A DNA stretch of 47,449 bases, from positions 1 through 47,449 of the forward strand of contig CAKRFN010000018.1 in the NCBI GenBank assembly GCA_934320655.1, in the 5' to 3' direction. This DNA is from an uncultured Eubacterium sp. GTDB taxonomy: Bacteria > Bacillota > Clostridia > Lachnospirales > Lachnospiraceae. This document shows positions 23,154 to 31,517 of the stretch, one piece after another. The position numbers were made by a program, and so were the translations under genes. The notes beneath the pieces are model-generated. The model did no database searches. It saw nothing but the letters and a program-made list of their open reading frames with translations, and was not told where the DNA came from. Within the stretch, counting starts at the first letter, position 1. Each line of letters starts with the position of its first letter.

Positions 23154-23777
23154 ATGAGAATACCGGTGGTTGTCGATTGCCGTGAGAAATGCAGGCTCCG
23201 CTATCACTTCCGGTTGCGCCGTTTCGGGCTCGACCGGGGAGAAGCGAAAAAGTACCGAGGGCTGATCTCCGAGCGCAGACTGGAGCGGTTGAAGGAGTAT
23301 TGCAGGGAGAACCATCTGAAATTTTATATTGATAACCGCTACGGCACGCGGGACTCCGGCTATCGGGCACGTTTTTTGAAGCATCACGATCCGGTGCTCG
23401 GCTGCTTTTATTTCTGTGCGTATTGCGGCAGGCCGGTATCCGTAAAGCGCGTGACGGTCGACCATCTCTATCCGGTCGCAAAGGTATCGCGTGATCCGGC
23501 GTTACAGAAAAAGCTGCGCCGACAGGGGATCGATGATCTCAACAGCGAGAAAAATCTGGTGCCGGCATGTTATCGCTGCAATCAGGCGAAAGCGGCACAG
23601 ATGGGCGCGTGGATCAGAAGGGGAAAGATCGGCAGACATGCGTGGATCTGGATCATCCGCTGGGTGCTGCGGCTGGTGCTGGTGGCAGCTATAGGGTATG
23701 GGATTTACCGATTGTATTTCATTTTACACATGGAAAATGTGCTGGATAATTGTAAAAATATGTTGAATATACTATAG
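23154..23777 (+). CDS. HNH-domain protein with C-terminal membrane helix
   Basis: The 207-residue protein has an HNH nuclease-type core: zinc cysteines C88 and C91 (CAYCGRP), the D103-H104 pair (VDHLYPVAK), N134 (SEKNLVPACYRCNQAK) and C139/C142. This resembles HNH proteins that bind RNA or DNA, and catalytic residues are kept. Unusually, residues 164-191 form one hydrophobic helix (WIIRWVLRLVLVAAIGYGIYRLYFIL region), so the basic HNH domain seems tethered to the membrane. The N-terminal 80 residues are very basic and unrecognised. It has its own promoter, and the hydF promoter overlaps its stop. Function unknown. Confidence 0.8.
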   Translation: MRIPVVVDCREKCRLRYHFRLRRFGLDRGEAKKYRGLISERRLERLKEYCRENHLKFYIDNRYGTRDSGYRARFLKHHDPVLGCFYFCAYCGRPVSVKRVTVDHLYPVAKVSRDPALQKKLRRQGIDDLNSEKNLVPACYRCNQAKAAQMGAWIRRGKIGRHAWIWIIRWVLRLVLVAAIGYGIYRLYFILHMENVLDNCKNMLNIL

Positions 23778-23778
23778 T
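23750..23778 (+). promoter_or_regulatory. Promoter of the hydF-hypF-hydE-hydG operon
   Basis: -35 TTGTAA (23750-23755), a 17-bp spacer and -10 TATAGT (23773-23778). It overlaps the last codons of the HNH gene and lies about 50 bp before hydF. Confidence 0.6.
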
Positions 23779-23828
23779 GGGGATAGGTTTTCAATCGTTG
23801 TTTACACAAAATTACAGAGGAAAAGAGC

Positions 23829-25034
23829 ATGGGACTGAATGAAGTAGTGAGTGCAGACCGGGTACACATTGGATTTTTCGGCTGCCGGAATGCAGGTAAA
23901 TCGAGCCTTGTCAATGTGGTAACTGCGCAGCAGTTGTCCGTTGTCAGTGACACGGCGGGAACAACGACCGATCCGGTCAAAAAGGCGATGGAGCTGTTGC
24001 CGATCGGTCCGGTGGTGATTGTGGATACGCCGGGATTTGATGATACAGGTTCACTCGGCGAACAGCGTGTGGCGCGCACGAGGGAGGTGCTGCGCACGAT
24101 CGATGTGGCAGTATTGGTGATCGATGCGGCGCGCGGAGCGCATGAGACAGACCGTGAGCTGCTCGCGCTGTTTGAAGAGCGCAAGCTGCCGTATCTGATT
24201 GCGTGGAATAAATCGGACGTCGGTGTGCCTGCGGTCGAACTGGCAGGGATACCGGTGGAGCGCCAGCTATCGGTGAGCGCGAAATGCGGCACCGGCATCC
24301 ATGAACTCAAAGAGGCGATCGGCGCACTGGCAAAGGGTGCGGCGGAGCAGGTTCCGTTGATCGGAGACAAGCTGAAACAGGGTGATCTCGTCGTGCTCGT
24401 TGTTCCGATCGATTCGGCGGCACCGAAGGGCAGGCTGATCCTGCCCCAACAGCAGACGATTCGGGATATTTTGGATGCGGATGCGCGTGCGCTTGTGGTC
24501 AAGGAGACCGAGCTGGCACAGACGCTTGAAGAACTGCGCACACCACCGGCGTTGGTGATTACGGATTCGCAGGTGTTCGGAAAGGTGATGAAGATCGTGC
24601 CGGAGGAGGTACGGTTGACCTCGTTTTCGATTTTGATGGCGCGCAAAAAGGGTTTTCTGGAGATGGCGCTGTCCGGCGTGGCGAAGCTGGATGAATTAAA
24701 GGACGGCGACCGTGTCCTGATCTGCGAGGGATGTACGCATCACAGACAGTGCGGGGATATCGGAACACAGAAGCTACCGAACTGGCTGCGCAATTACACT
24801 GGAAAGCAGTTGGAGCTGACATTTGCGTCCGGCAAGGCTTTCTCGGAGCATGTCGGTGATTATGCGCTCGTCATTCACTGTGGCGGCTGTATGCTGACGG
24901 AGCGCGAGGTGCGTTCGCGCATGGAGCAGGCGGCAGCACAGCATATACCGGTGACGAATTACGGTACGGCGATTGCGCAGATGAACGGCATACTCAGGCG
25001 TTCACTGGAGATATTTCCGGAGTTGATGAAATAA
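23829..25034 (+). CDS. hydF: HydF, [FeFe]-hydrogenase H-cluster maturation GTPase/scaffold
   Basis: HydF carries the 2Fe precursor of the H-cluster and delivers it to HydA. The 401-residue protein has a GTPase domain (G1 GCRNAGKS 18-25, G3 DTPG, G4 NKSD 127-130), a dimerisation domain, and the cluster-binding residues C302-x-H304 and H350-C351-x-x-C354. All signature residues are present. ATG 23829 follows AGAGGAAAAG. The stop codon is directly followed by the hypF ATG (TAAATG). Confidence 0.95.
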   Translation: MGLNEVVSADRVHIGFFGCRNAGKSSLVNVVTAQQLSVVSDTAGTTTDPVKKAMELLPIGPVVIVDTPGFDDTGSLGEQRVARTREVLRTIDVAVLVIDAARGAHETDRELLALFEERKLPYLIAWNKSDVGVPAVELAGIPVERQLSVSAKCGTGIHELKEAIGALAKGAAEQVPLIGDKLKQGDLVVLVVPIDSAAPKGRLILPQQQTIRDILDADARALVVKETELAQTLEELRTPPALVITDSQVFGKVMKIVPEEVRLTSFSILMARKKGFLEMALSGVAKLDELKDGDRVLICEGCTHHRQCGDIGTQKLPNWLRNYTGKQLELTFASGKAFSEHVGDYALVIHCGGCMLTEREVRSRMEQAAAQHIPVTNYGTAIAQMNGILRRSLEIFPELMK

Positions 25035-27383
25035 ATGAAACAACGAAAAATACGTGTCTATGGGATTGTGCAGGGCGTGGGATTCCGCCCGTTTGTCAGC
25101 CGTCTGGCGGCTGGACGCGGGCTGTACGGATCGGTCTGTAACAGAGGCTCTTATGTGGAGATCATCGTACAGGGTACGCCGCAGGCACTGACCGAATTTC
25201 AAACAGAGCTGCAAACGGCGGCGCCGGAGCGCTCTGTCATATGGAAGATAGAAGCGGCAGAGCAGCCGTTGACCTCATTTACAGGATTTTCTATTATCGA
25301 TAGTGTAGAACAGAGCAAACAGTCCGGGGACATTCTCGTGTCTCCGGATATCGCGATTTGTCCCACATGTAAACAGGAATTATATGATCCGCAAAACAGA
25401 AGATATCTGCATCCGTTTATCAACTGCACTGCGTGTGGTCCGCGGCTGACGATTTTAAAGCAGATGCCGTATGACCGTGTACGCACGACGATGTCGGATT
25501 TTCCGATGTGTGCGCGCTGCGCGGACGAATATACCACGATGGGCAGCAGGCGTTACGATGCACAGCCGGTGTGCTGTCCGGACTGCGGGCCGCAGGTATA
25601 TCTGATGGATGAGCCGCAGGTGCGCGGGGCGGAGGCAATCCGGCGCACGCGGGAGGTCTTACGTGCCGGAGGAATCGCGGCGGTGAAAGGGATCGGGGGC
25701 TTCCATCTGTGCTGTGATGCGGGCAATGAGGCTGCGGTTGCATTGCTCAGAAAACGCAAAAACCGCCCCGCCAAGCCGTTTGCGGTCATGGCGCGTGATC
25801 CGGCTGCGGCAAAGTGCATCTGCGTGATTGATGATGAGGCGGAACGGCTGTTAGACAGCCCGCAAAAACCGATTCTGATCTGCCGGAGGCGGATCACGGA
25901 GCGAATTGCGCCGTCAGTCGCACCGGACAATCCGACGCTTGGTGTGATGCTGCCGTATGCGCCGTTGCAGTTTCTGCTCTTTAATGATCCCACAGATCCG
26001 GATCAGACACCGTTTCCCGATGTGCTTGTCATGACGAGTGGCAACCGCGGCGGGGCGCCGATCTGTCGCAATGATGATGAGGTGCGGCAGTCGCTGGCTG
26101 GGCTTTGTGACATTGTATTGTCACATAACAGGGATATTCTGATCCGCGCGGATGATTCGGTTGTGGAGGCAGACGGAGAGCGGCGGTATCTGCTGCGCCG
26201 TTCGCGGGGCTATGCGCCGCTGCCGTTTGCGCTCTCGCAGGGATGGAAGGGCGCGGTGCTGGCGGTCGGCGGGGAACTCAAAAATACATTCTGCGTTGGA
26301 AAGGATGAATTGTTCTATCCGTCGCCGTATGTGGGTGATCTGTCAGATCTGCGCACGGAACAGGCGCTCGCGGAGACCTGCGGGCGGATGCTGGAGCTGT
26401 TTGAGGCTTCGCCGGATGCGGTTGCATGTGATCTGCATCCGGATTACCGTTCAGTCGCGTATGCACATACGCTTGATCTGCCGGTCTACGGCGTGCAGCA
26501 CCACTATGCACATATTTTATCCTGCATGGCAGAGCATGATGCGCTTGACCGGACGGTGATCGGTGTGGCGTTTGACGGCACCGGATACGGAACGGACGGC
26601 ACGGTCTGGGGCGGTGAGTTTCTGATCGCGGATCAGGCGGATTTTACACGTGTGGGAAGTCTCAAGCCCTTTGTGCAGATGGGGGGCGATGCAGCCGCTA
26701 AGGAGGGATGGCGCATCGCGCTGTCCATGCTGCTGGAACGGTATGACGAAAAGCAGGCGGCGACGGTTGCACAGCAGTTGGGGTTGTGCAGCGCACAAGA
26801 GGTAAATATGCTCGCCGCGGCACGCGCCGCCGGTGTCGGCTGTGTCGTTTCCACGAGTGCCGGACGGTTATTCGATGCGGTCAGCGCGCTGCTCGGTGTG
26901 CGCAGATGTTCCACGTTCGAGGGTGAAGCGGCAACGGCGCTGCAATATGCGGCGCAGAGCGTCTTGGAGTCCGGCATGGACAGACCGGAGCATCCGGCGC
27001 TCATCCTACGGACACGTGCCGATGGTTTTGTGGGGCTGGATGACGGTGATCTGCTGCTGTGGCTCGTAGAGGCGCGGCTGGACGGCTGCCCGGCGGAGAC
27101 ACTTGCATATGCGTTCCACGAGGCGCTCGCGGACGGCATTTTAGCGGTGTGTGAGCAGCTACGGGCGCAGAGAGGGATTTCCGTGGTGGCATTGTCTGGA
27201 GGCTGTTTTTGCAACCGGCTGTTGTCAGAACTGACAAAGGAACGGCTGGAGCGGGCGGATTTTCAAGTGCTGACGCATCGGCTGGTGCCCGCAAATGACG
27301 GCGGAATCGCGCTCGGACAGGCAGTATATGCAATGGGACAGTTGAACCGTGCGCGCGGCGGAGTGCGGCAGGATGACGAATAG
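25035..27383 (+). CDS. hypF: HypF, carbamoyltransferase of [NiFe]-hydrogenase maturation
   Basis: HypF makes the carbamoyl group that HypE turns into the CN ligands of [NiFe]-hydrogenases. The 782-residue protein has the four expected parts: acylphosphatase domain (VQGVGFRPF near residue 15), two CX2C-X18-CX2C zinc fingers (CPTC...CTAC and CARC...CPDC), a YrdC-like domain (KGIGGFHLCCDA) and a Kae1-like domain with the HHYAH motif and ALSGGCFCN. Length is normal. Its place between hydF and hydE is unusual because [FeFe]-hydrogenases take CN from HydG. hydE overlaps its end by 11 bp. Confidence 0.93.
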   Translation: MKQRKIRVYGIVQGVGFRPFVSRLAAGRGLYGSVCNRGSYVEIIVQGTPQALTEFQTELQTAAPERSVIWKIEAAEQPLTSFTGFSIIDSVEQSKQSGDILVSPDIAICPTCKQELYDPQNRRYLHPFINCTACGPRLTILKQMPYDRVRTTMSDFPMCARCADEYTTMGSRRYDAQPVCCPDCGPQVYLMDEPQVRGAEAIRRTREVLRAGGIAAVKGIGGFHLCCDAGNEAAVALLRKRKNRPAKPFAVMARDPAAAKCICVIDDEAERLLDSPQKPILICRRRITERIAPSVAPDNPTLGVMLPYAPLQFLLFNDPTDPDQTPFPDVLVMTSGNRGGAPICRNDDEVRQSLAGLCDIVLSHNRDILIRADDSVVEADGERRYLLRRSRGYAPLPFALSQGWKGAVLAVGGELKNTFCVGKDELFYPSPYVGDLSDLRTEQALAETCGRMLELFEASPDAVACDLHPDYRSVAYAHTLDLPVYGVQHHYAHILSCMAEHDALDRTVIGVAFDGTGYGTDGTVWGGEFLIADQADFTRVGSLKPFVQMGGDAAAKEGWRIALSMLLERYDEKQAATVAQQLGLCSAQEVNMLAAARAAGVGCVVSTSAGRLFDAVSALLGVRRCSTFEGEAATALQYAAQSVLESGMDRPEHPALILRTRADGFVGLDDGDLLLWLVEARLDGCPAETLAYAFHEALADGILAVCEQLRAQRGISVVALSGGCFCNRLLSELTKERLERADFQVLTHRLVPANDGGIALGQAVYAMGQLNRARGGVRQDDE

Positions 27384-28533
27384 AGAACTGACAAATATAG
27401 AAATGATTGGGAAGAAAATGAACGATAAGGAAACGACAGGTAAAAATATGACAGACAGGACTGAACCGGTATCTGAAAATGAATATCCTATTGCACAGAT
27501 CAGGCAGTGGATCGACCGGCTGGAAGCAGATCACATCCTGCCGCGGGAGCAGCTCATAGCGCTGTTGACCTGTGAACAGGCGGAGAGCGATGCGTATCTG
27601 TTTGAGCGGGCGCGCCATGTACGTGAATCGGTATACGGGAAAGCGGTCTACATGCGCGGGCTGATCGAGTTTACGAATTACTGTAAAAACGACTGCTATT
27701 ATTGTGGGATCAGATGTAGTGCTGCGCATGCGGAACGTTACAGATTGAGAGAGGAGCAAATACTGAATTGCTGTAAAAACGGCTATGAGCTCGGTTTCCG
27801 CACCTTTGTATTGCAGGGCGGCGAGGATGGCTATTTCACCGATGAGCGGATCGTACAGATCGTGCGCCGGATCAAAGAGTGTTATCCGGACTGCGCACTT
27901 ACCCTGTCGATCGGTGAGCGGGAGAGGGAGAGCTACGAGGCGTTTTTTGCGGCGGGAGCGGATCGCTATCTGCTGCGGCATGAGACCGCGGACGAGGCAC
28001 ATTACCGGCTGCTGCATCCGCCGCAGCTGAGTCTGTCCCACCGCAAGCAATGCCTGTGGCAGCTCAAGGAGATCGGCTATCAGGTCGGATGCGGATTTAT
28101 GGTTGGTTCGCCCGGTCAGACACCGGATTGTCTGGTGGAGGATCTGTTGTTTATCCATGAACTGGAACCGCATATGGTCGGGATCGGGCCGTTTGTGCCG
28201 CATCACGATACACCGTTTGCGGACGAGCCACAAGGTGGGCTTGAGCTGACGCTGCGGCTGCTTGCCATCATCCGGCTCATGCAGCCACATGTGCTGCTGC
28301 CGGCGACGACGGCGCTCGGAACGATCGATCCGCGAGGGCGTGAGAAGGGCATTCTGGCGGGTGCAAACGTCGTCATGCCGAACCTCTCTCCGGGAGAAGT
28401 CCGCAAAAAATATTTACTGTATGACAATAAGATCTGCACCGGTGATGAGGCTGCGGAATGTGTCAACTGTTTAGGAAAAAGAATCGCGTCTACCGGCTAT
28501 GAATTAGTCAGTGACCGCGGAGATTATAAATAG
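27373..28533 (+). CDS. hydE: HydE, radical SAM maturase of [FeFe]-hydrogenase
   Basis: HydE helps build the dithiomethylamine bridge of the H-cluster. The protein shows the radical SAM motif C104-x3-C108-x2-C111 (CKNDCYYC), a GGED-type motif (LQGGEDGYF) and FMVGSPGQT. Relatives normally begin near the segment YPIAQIRQWIDRL (residue 38 here). The first 35 residues are a Lys/Thr/Met-rich stretch with a repeated GK-M-DK/DR-ET pattern, so ATG 27418 or 27448 could be the true start. The call at 27373 rests on GGAG 9 bp upstream. It is followed closely by hydG. Confidence 0.9.
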   Translation: MTNRELTNIEMIGKKMNDKETTGKNMTDRTEPVSENEYPIAQIRQWIDRLEADHILPREQLIALLTCEQAESDAYLFERARHVRESVYGKAVYMRGLIEFTNYCKNDCYYCGIRCSAAHAERYRLREEQILNCCKNGYELGFRTFVLQGGEDGYFTDERIVQIVRRIKECYPDCALTLSIGERERESYEAFFAAGADRYLLRHETADEAHYRLLHPPQLSLSHRKQCLWQLKEIGYQVGCGFMVGSPGQTPDCLVEDLLFIHELEPHMVGIGPFVPHHDTPFADEPQGGLELTLRLLAIIRLMQPHVLLPATTALGTIDPRGREKGILAGANVVMPNLSPGEVRKKYLLYDNKICTGDEAAECVNCLGKRIASTGYELVSDRGDYK

Positions 28534-28546
28534 GAGGAATGGTATT

Positions 28547-29965
28547 ATGTACAACCCGAAATCAAGTAAGGCAGAAGAATTTATTGATGATGGAGAGATC
28601 TTAGAGACGCTGGAGTATGCGGAGAAAAACAAAAACAACGCGCAGCTGATCGACCAGATCTTAGAGAAGGCAAAGCTGCGCAAGGGACTGACGCACCGCG
28701 AGGCTGCGGTTCTTCTCGACTGTGAGCTGGAGGATAAAAACGAGCAGATCTACGCGCTGGCAAAGCAGATCAAAAAGGATTTTTACGGCAACCGTATCGT
28801 TATGTTTGCGCCGTTATATCTGTCGAATTATTGTATCAACAGCTGTGTGTACTGTCCGTATCATATCAAAAATAAGCATATCGCCCGCAAAAAGCTGACG
28901 CAGGACGAGATCCGTGCAGAGGTCATCGCGCTTCAGGATATGGGACATAAAAGACTGGCGCTTGAGACGGGCGAGGATCCGGTCAACAATCCGATCGAGT
29001 ATGTGCTTGAGAGTATCGAGACGATCTACGGTATCAAGCACAAAAACGGCGCGATCCGCCGTGTGAATGTCAACATCGCGGCAACGACCGTGGAAAACTA
29101 TACGAGACTGAAAAATGCGGGTATCGGAACCTACATCCTGTTTCAGGAGACTTATCATAAAAAGAGCTATGAGCAGCTCCATCCGGCAGGACCCAAGCAT
29201 GATTACGCTTATCATACCGAGGCGATGGACCGCGCGATGGAGGGCGGCATCGATGATGTGGGACTGGGCGTGCTGTTCGGTCTGGAAATGTACCGCTATG
29301 AGTTTGCGGGACTTCTGATGCATGCGGAGCATCTCGAGGCAGTACACGGAGTCGGACCGCACACGATCAGCGTGCCGCGTATCCGCCATGCGGATGACAT
29401 CGATCCGAGTGCGTTTGACAACAGTATCGACGATGATATTTTCGCAAAGATCGTCGCCTGCATCCGTATCGCAGTGCCTTATACCGGAATGATCGTCTCC
29501 ACGAGAGAGAGCAAAAAGACACGCGAGCGCGTGCTGCAGCTCGGCATCTCACAGATCAGCGGCGGCTCCAGAACAAGCGTCGGCGGCTATGTGGAGGAGG
29601 AGCCGGAGGAGGAGAACTCCGCACAGTTTGACGTTATCGACAACCGTCCGCTGGACGAGGTCGTCAAATGGCTCATGGAGCAGGAGTATATTCCGAGCTT
29701 CTGTACCGCATGTTACCGCGAGGGACGCACCGGAGACCGTTTCATGTCCCTGTGCAAGAGTGGGCAGATCCAGAACTGCTGTCATCCGAATGCACTTATG
29801 ACGCTGCAGGAGTATCTGTGCGATTATGCGAAGCCTGAAACGCGTGCGATTGGCGAGGCGCTGATCCAGAAGGAGCTGGGTAATATCCCGAATGAGAAGG
29901 TGCGTGGCATCGTCGTGGATAATCTGGCGAAGATCGAGCACGGCAGCAGGGATTTCCGCTTCTGA
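28547..29965 (+). CDS. hydG: HydG, radical SAM tyrosine lyase supplying CO and CN
   Basis: HydG splits tyrosine to make the CO and CN ligands of the H-cluster. The 472-residue protein has the radical SAM motif C96-x3-C100-x2-C103 (CINSCVYC) and the C-terminal auxiliary cluster motif C386-x2-C389-x13-C403 (CTACYREGRTGDRFM region). Length and motifs are complete, so it should be active. ATG 28547 follows AGGAGGAAT, 13 bp after the hydE stop. It is the last gene of the operon; no hydrogenase structural gene is in the window. Confidence 0.96.
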   Translation: MYNPKSSKAEEFIDDGEILETLEYAEKNKNNAQLIDQILEKAKLRKGLTHREAAVLLDCELEDKNEQIYALAKQIKKDFYGNRIVMFAPLYLSNYCINSCVYCPYHIKNKHIARKKLTQDEIRAEVIALQDMGHKRLALETGEDPVNNPIEYVLESIETIYGIKHKNGAIRRVNVNIAATTVENYTRLKNAGIGTYILFQETYHKKSYEQLHPAGPKHDYAYHTEAMDRAMEGGIDDVGLGVLFGLEMYRYEFAGLLMHAEHLEAVHGVGPHTISVPRIRHADDIDPSAFDNSIDDDIFAKIVACIRIAVPYTGMIVSTRESKKTRERVLQLGISQISGGSRTSVGGYVEEEPEEENSAQFDVIDNRPLDEVVKWLMEQEYIPSFCTACYREGRTGDRFMSLCKSGQIQNCCHPNALMTLQEYLCDYAKPETRAIGEALIQKELGNIPNEKVRGIVVDNLAKIEHGSRDFRF

Positions 29966-30161
29966 TCCGTCGTTTTGACAGAATGACGGAAAGCCGTCGG
30001 GGATGTTTCGTCATTCCGACGGGAAAAAAGAAAAATCTTTAGGTAATCCGTGCATAGCAAATTCTCCTGAGATTTTGTATAGTAATTACAGCGAGAAGAG
30101 AACGATACATACATCGTTTGAGGGAAAGTAAAAACATATTTTATTTTAGGAGGACAAGGAA
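29966..30161 (+). other. Intergenic region hydG to msmX-like gene
   Basis: No gene is seen. CCGTCGG (29994-30000) can pair with CCGACGG (30016-30022), and GAATGACG (29981-29988) with CGTCATTC overlapping it, so two competing hairpins are possible. No T-run follows, so it is not a clear terminator. A weak -10 TATAGT lies near 30076. Confidence 0.4.
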
Positions 30162-31271
30162 ATGTCAAGTTTATCATGTAAGAATATTTGCAAGAGATAT
30201 CCCAACGGTTTTGAGGCTGTTAAGGATTTCAACCTCGAGGTAGAGGACAAGGAGTTTATCATCTTCGTAGGACCTTCAGGATGTGGAAAGTCAACCACAC
30301 TTCGTATGATCGCAGGTCTGGAGGAGATTTCTTCCGGTGAGTTATATATCGATGGAAAGTTAGAGAACGACGTAGAGCCCAAGGATCGTGATATCGCGAT
30401 GGTATTCCAGAACTACGCGCTGTATCCTCATATGACCGTATACCAGAACATGGCATTTGGTCTGAAGATGCGTAAGGTTCCCAAGGATGTCATTGACCAG
30501 AAGGTTCGTGAGGCAGCTAAGATCCTTGATCTGGAGAAGTTATTAGACCGTAAGCCGAAGGCTCTTTCCGGTGGACAGAGACAGCGTGTTGCCATGGGTC
30601 GTGCAATCGTTCGTAATCCTAAGGTATTCCTGATGGATGAGCCTTTATCAAACCTGGATGCAAAGTTAAGAGTACAGATGCGTTCCGAGATTTCTGCATT
30701 ACATCAGAAGCTGGGCGCTACGATCATCTATGTAACACATGATCAGACCGAGGCTATGACATTGGGTACCAGAATCGTTGTATTAAAGGATGGTATCATC
30801 CAGCAGGTAGATTCTCCCCAGAGATTATATGCACAGCCGGATAACCTGTTCGTAGCAGGATTCATCGGATCACCTCAGATGAACTTTGTAGATGCTGTCT
30901 GCAAGATCAACGGTAAGGAAGTAACCTTAACCTTTGATCAGTTCTCAGTTGTATTACCTGAGGCAAAGGCACAGAAGCTGATCGATGGCAACTATGACGG
31001 AAAGACGGTTGTACTTGGTATCAGACCGGAGAACATCTCTGATGATAAGGAAGATGTAGCTAAGTGTGCATGCAAGGTAACTGCCGAGGTTACAGGATAC
31101 GAGCTGTTAGGTGCAGAGGTTCTGTTATACTTCAACGTAGGCGGAGCAAAGATGACTGCAAGCGTATCTTCTACAACACCTGCCCGTTACGGCGATACGG
31201 TAGAGCTGGCATTTGATGCAAACGCAATGCATGTATTTGACAAAGAGACAGAGCTGACCATTACCAACTAG
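30162..31271 (+). CDS. msmX: ABC sugar-importer ATPase, MsmX/UgpC family (multi-transporter ATPase)
   Basis: MsmX-type ATPases energise several carbohydrate importers of the CUT1 type whose operons lack their own ATPase. The 369-residue protein has Walker A GPSGCGKST (37-45), signature LSGGQRQR, Walker B VFLMDEPLSNLDAKLR, and a C-terminal OB-type regulatory domain. It stands alone between two terminator regions with no permease next to it, which fits a shared ATPase. Codon choice is strongly biased, suggesting high expression. ATG 30162 follows AGGAGGACAAGGA. Confidence 0.9.
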   Translation: MSSLSCKNICKRYPNGFEAVKDFNLEVEDKEFIIFVGPSGCGKSTTLRMIAGLEEISSGELYIDGKLENDVEPKDRDIAMVFQNYALYPHMTVYQNMAFGLKMRKVPKDVIDQKVREAAKILDLEKLLDRKPKALSGGQRQRVAMGRAIVRNPKVFLMDEPLSNLDAKLRVQMRSEISALHQKLGATIIYVTHDQTEAMTLGTRIVVLKDGIIQQVDSPQRLYAQPDNLFVAGFIGSPQMNFVDAVCKINGKEVTLTFDQFSVVLPEAKAQKLIDGNYDGKTVVLGIRPENISDDKEDVAKCACKVTAEVTGYELLGAEVLLYFNVGGAKMTASVSSTTPARYGDTVELAFDANAMHVFDKETELTITN

Positions 31272-31306
31272 TCTGGAACTGGTTCGGAAGAATAAGAAAA
31301 AGACGA

Positions 31307-31338
31307 GGGCTGACATGTAGATGTGTCAGCCCTTTTTT
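31307..31338 (+). terminator. Intrinsic terminator of the msmX-like gene
   Basis: GGGCTGACA (31307-31315) pairs with TGTCAGCCC (31324-31332), followed by T6. Confidence 0.92.
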
Positions 31339-31340
31339 GC

Positions 31341-31378
31341 GTGATAGGAAATTCCTATCACACAGAACGTTCCGCGAA
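31341..31378 (+). repeat. Intergenic palindromic repeat, copy C
   Basis: GTGATAGGAA (31341-31350) pairs with TTCCTATCAC (31352-31361), followed by ACAGAACGTTCCGCGAAC. Same layout as copy B at 12688-12730, and again directly after a terminator. Confidence 0.7.
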
Positions 31379-31418
31379 CACCTGTGACTATTTGAGACTT
31401 TGTCCCGCCCGGAACCTA

Positions 31419-31447
31419 TTGGCTTTTTTCCAAAAGTGTGATATGAT
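31419..31447 (+). promoter_or_regulatory. Promoter of leuA
   Basis: -35 TTGGCT (31419-31424), a 17-bp spacer and -10 TATGAT (31442-31447). The leader before leuA is only about 60 nt, and I see no T-box or leucine attenuator in it. Confidence 0.55.
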
Positions 31448-31517
31448 AAGCAATATATGTAATGTGGGTAGCTGTCAGAAAAATAAATAGCTGTCCATAT
31501 GGTATGGAGGATAAGAG

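Noticed and set aside
27001..28290. 429-codon minus-strand frame opposite hypF and hydE
   Set aside because: It is antisense to two clearly conserved genes and matches no family I know; high-GC third positions on the coding strand explain its length.
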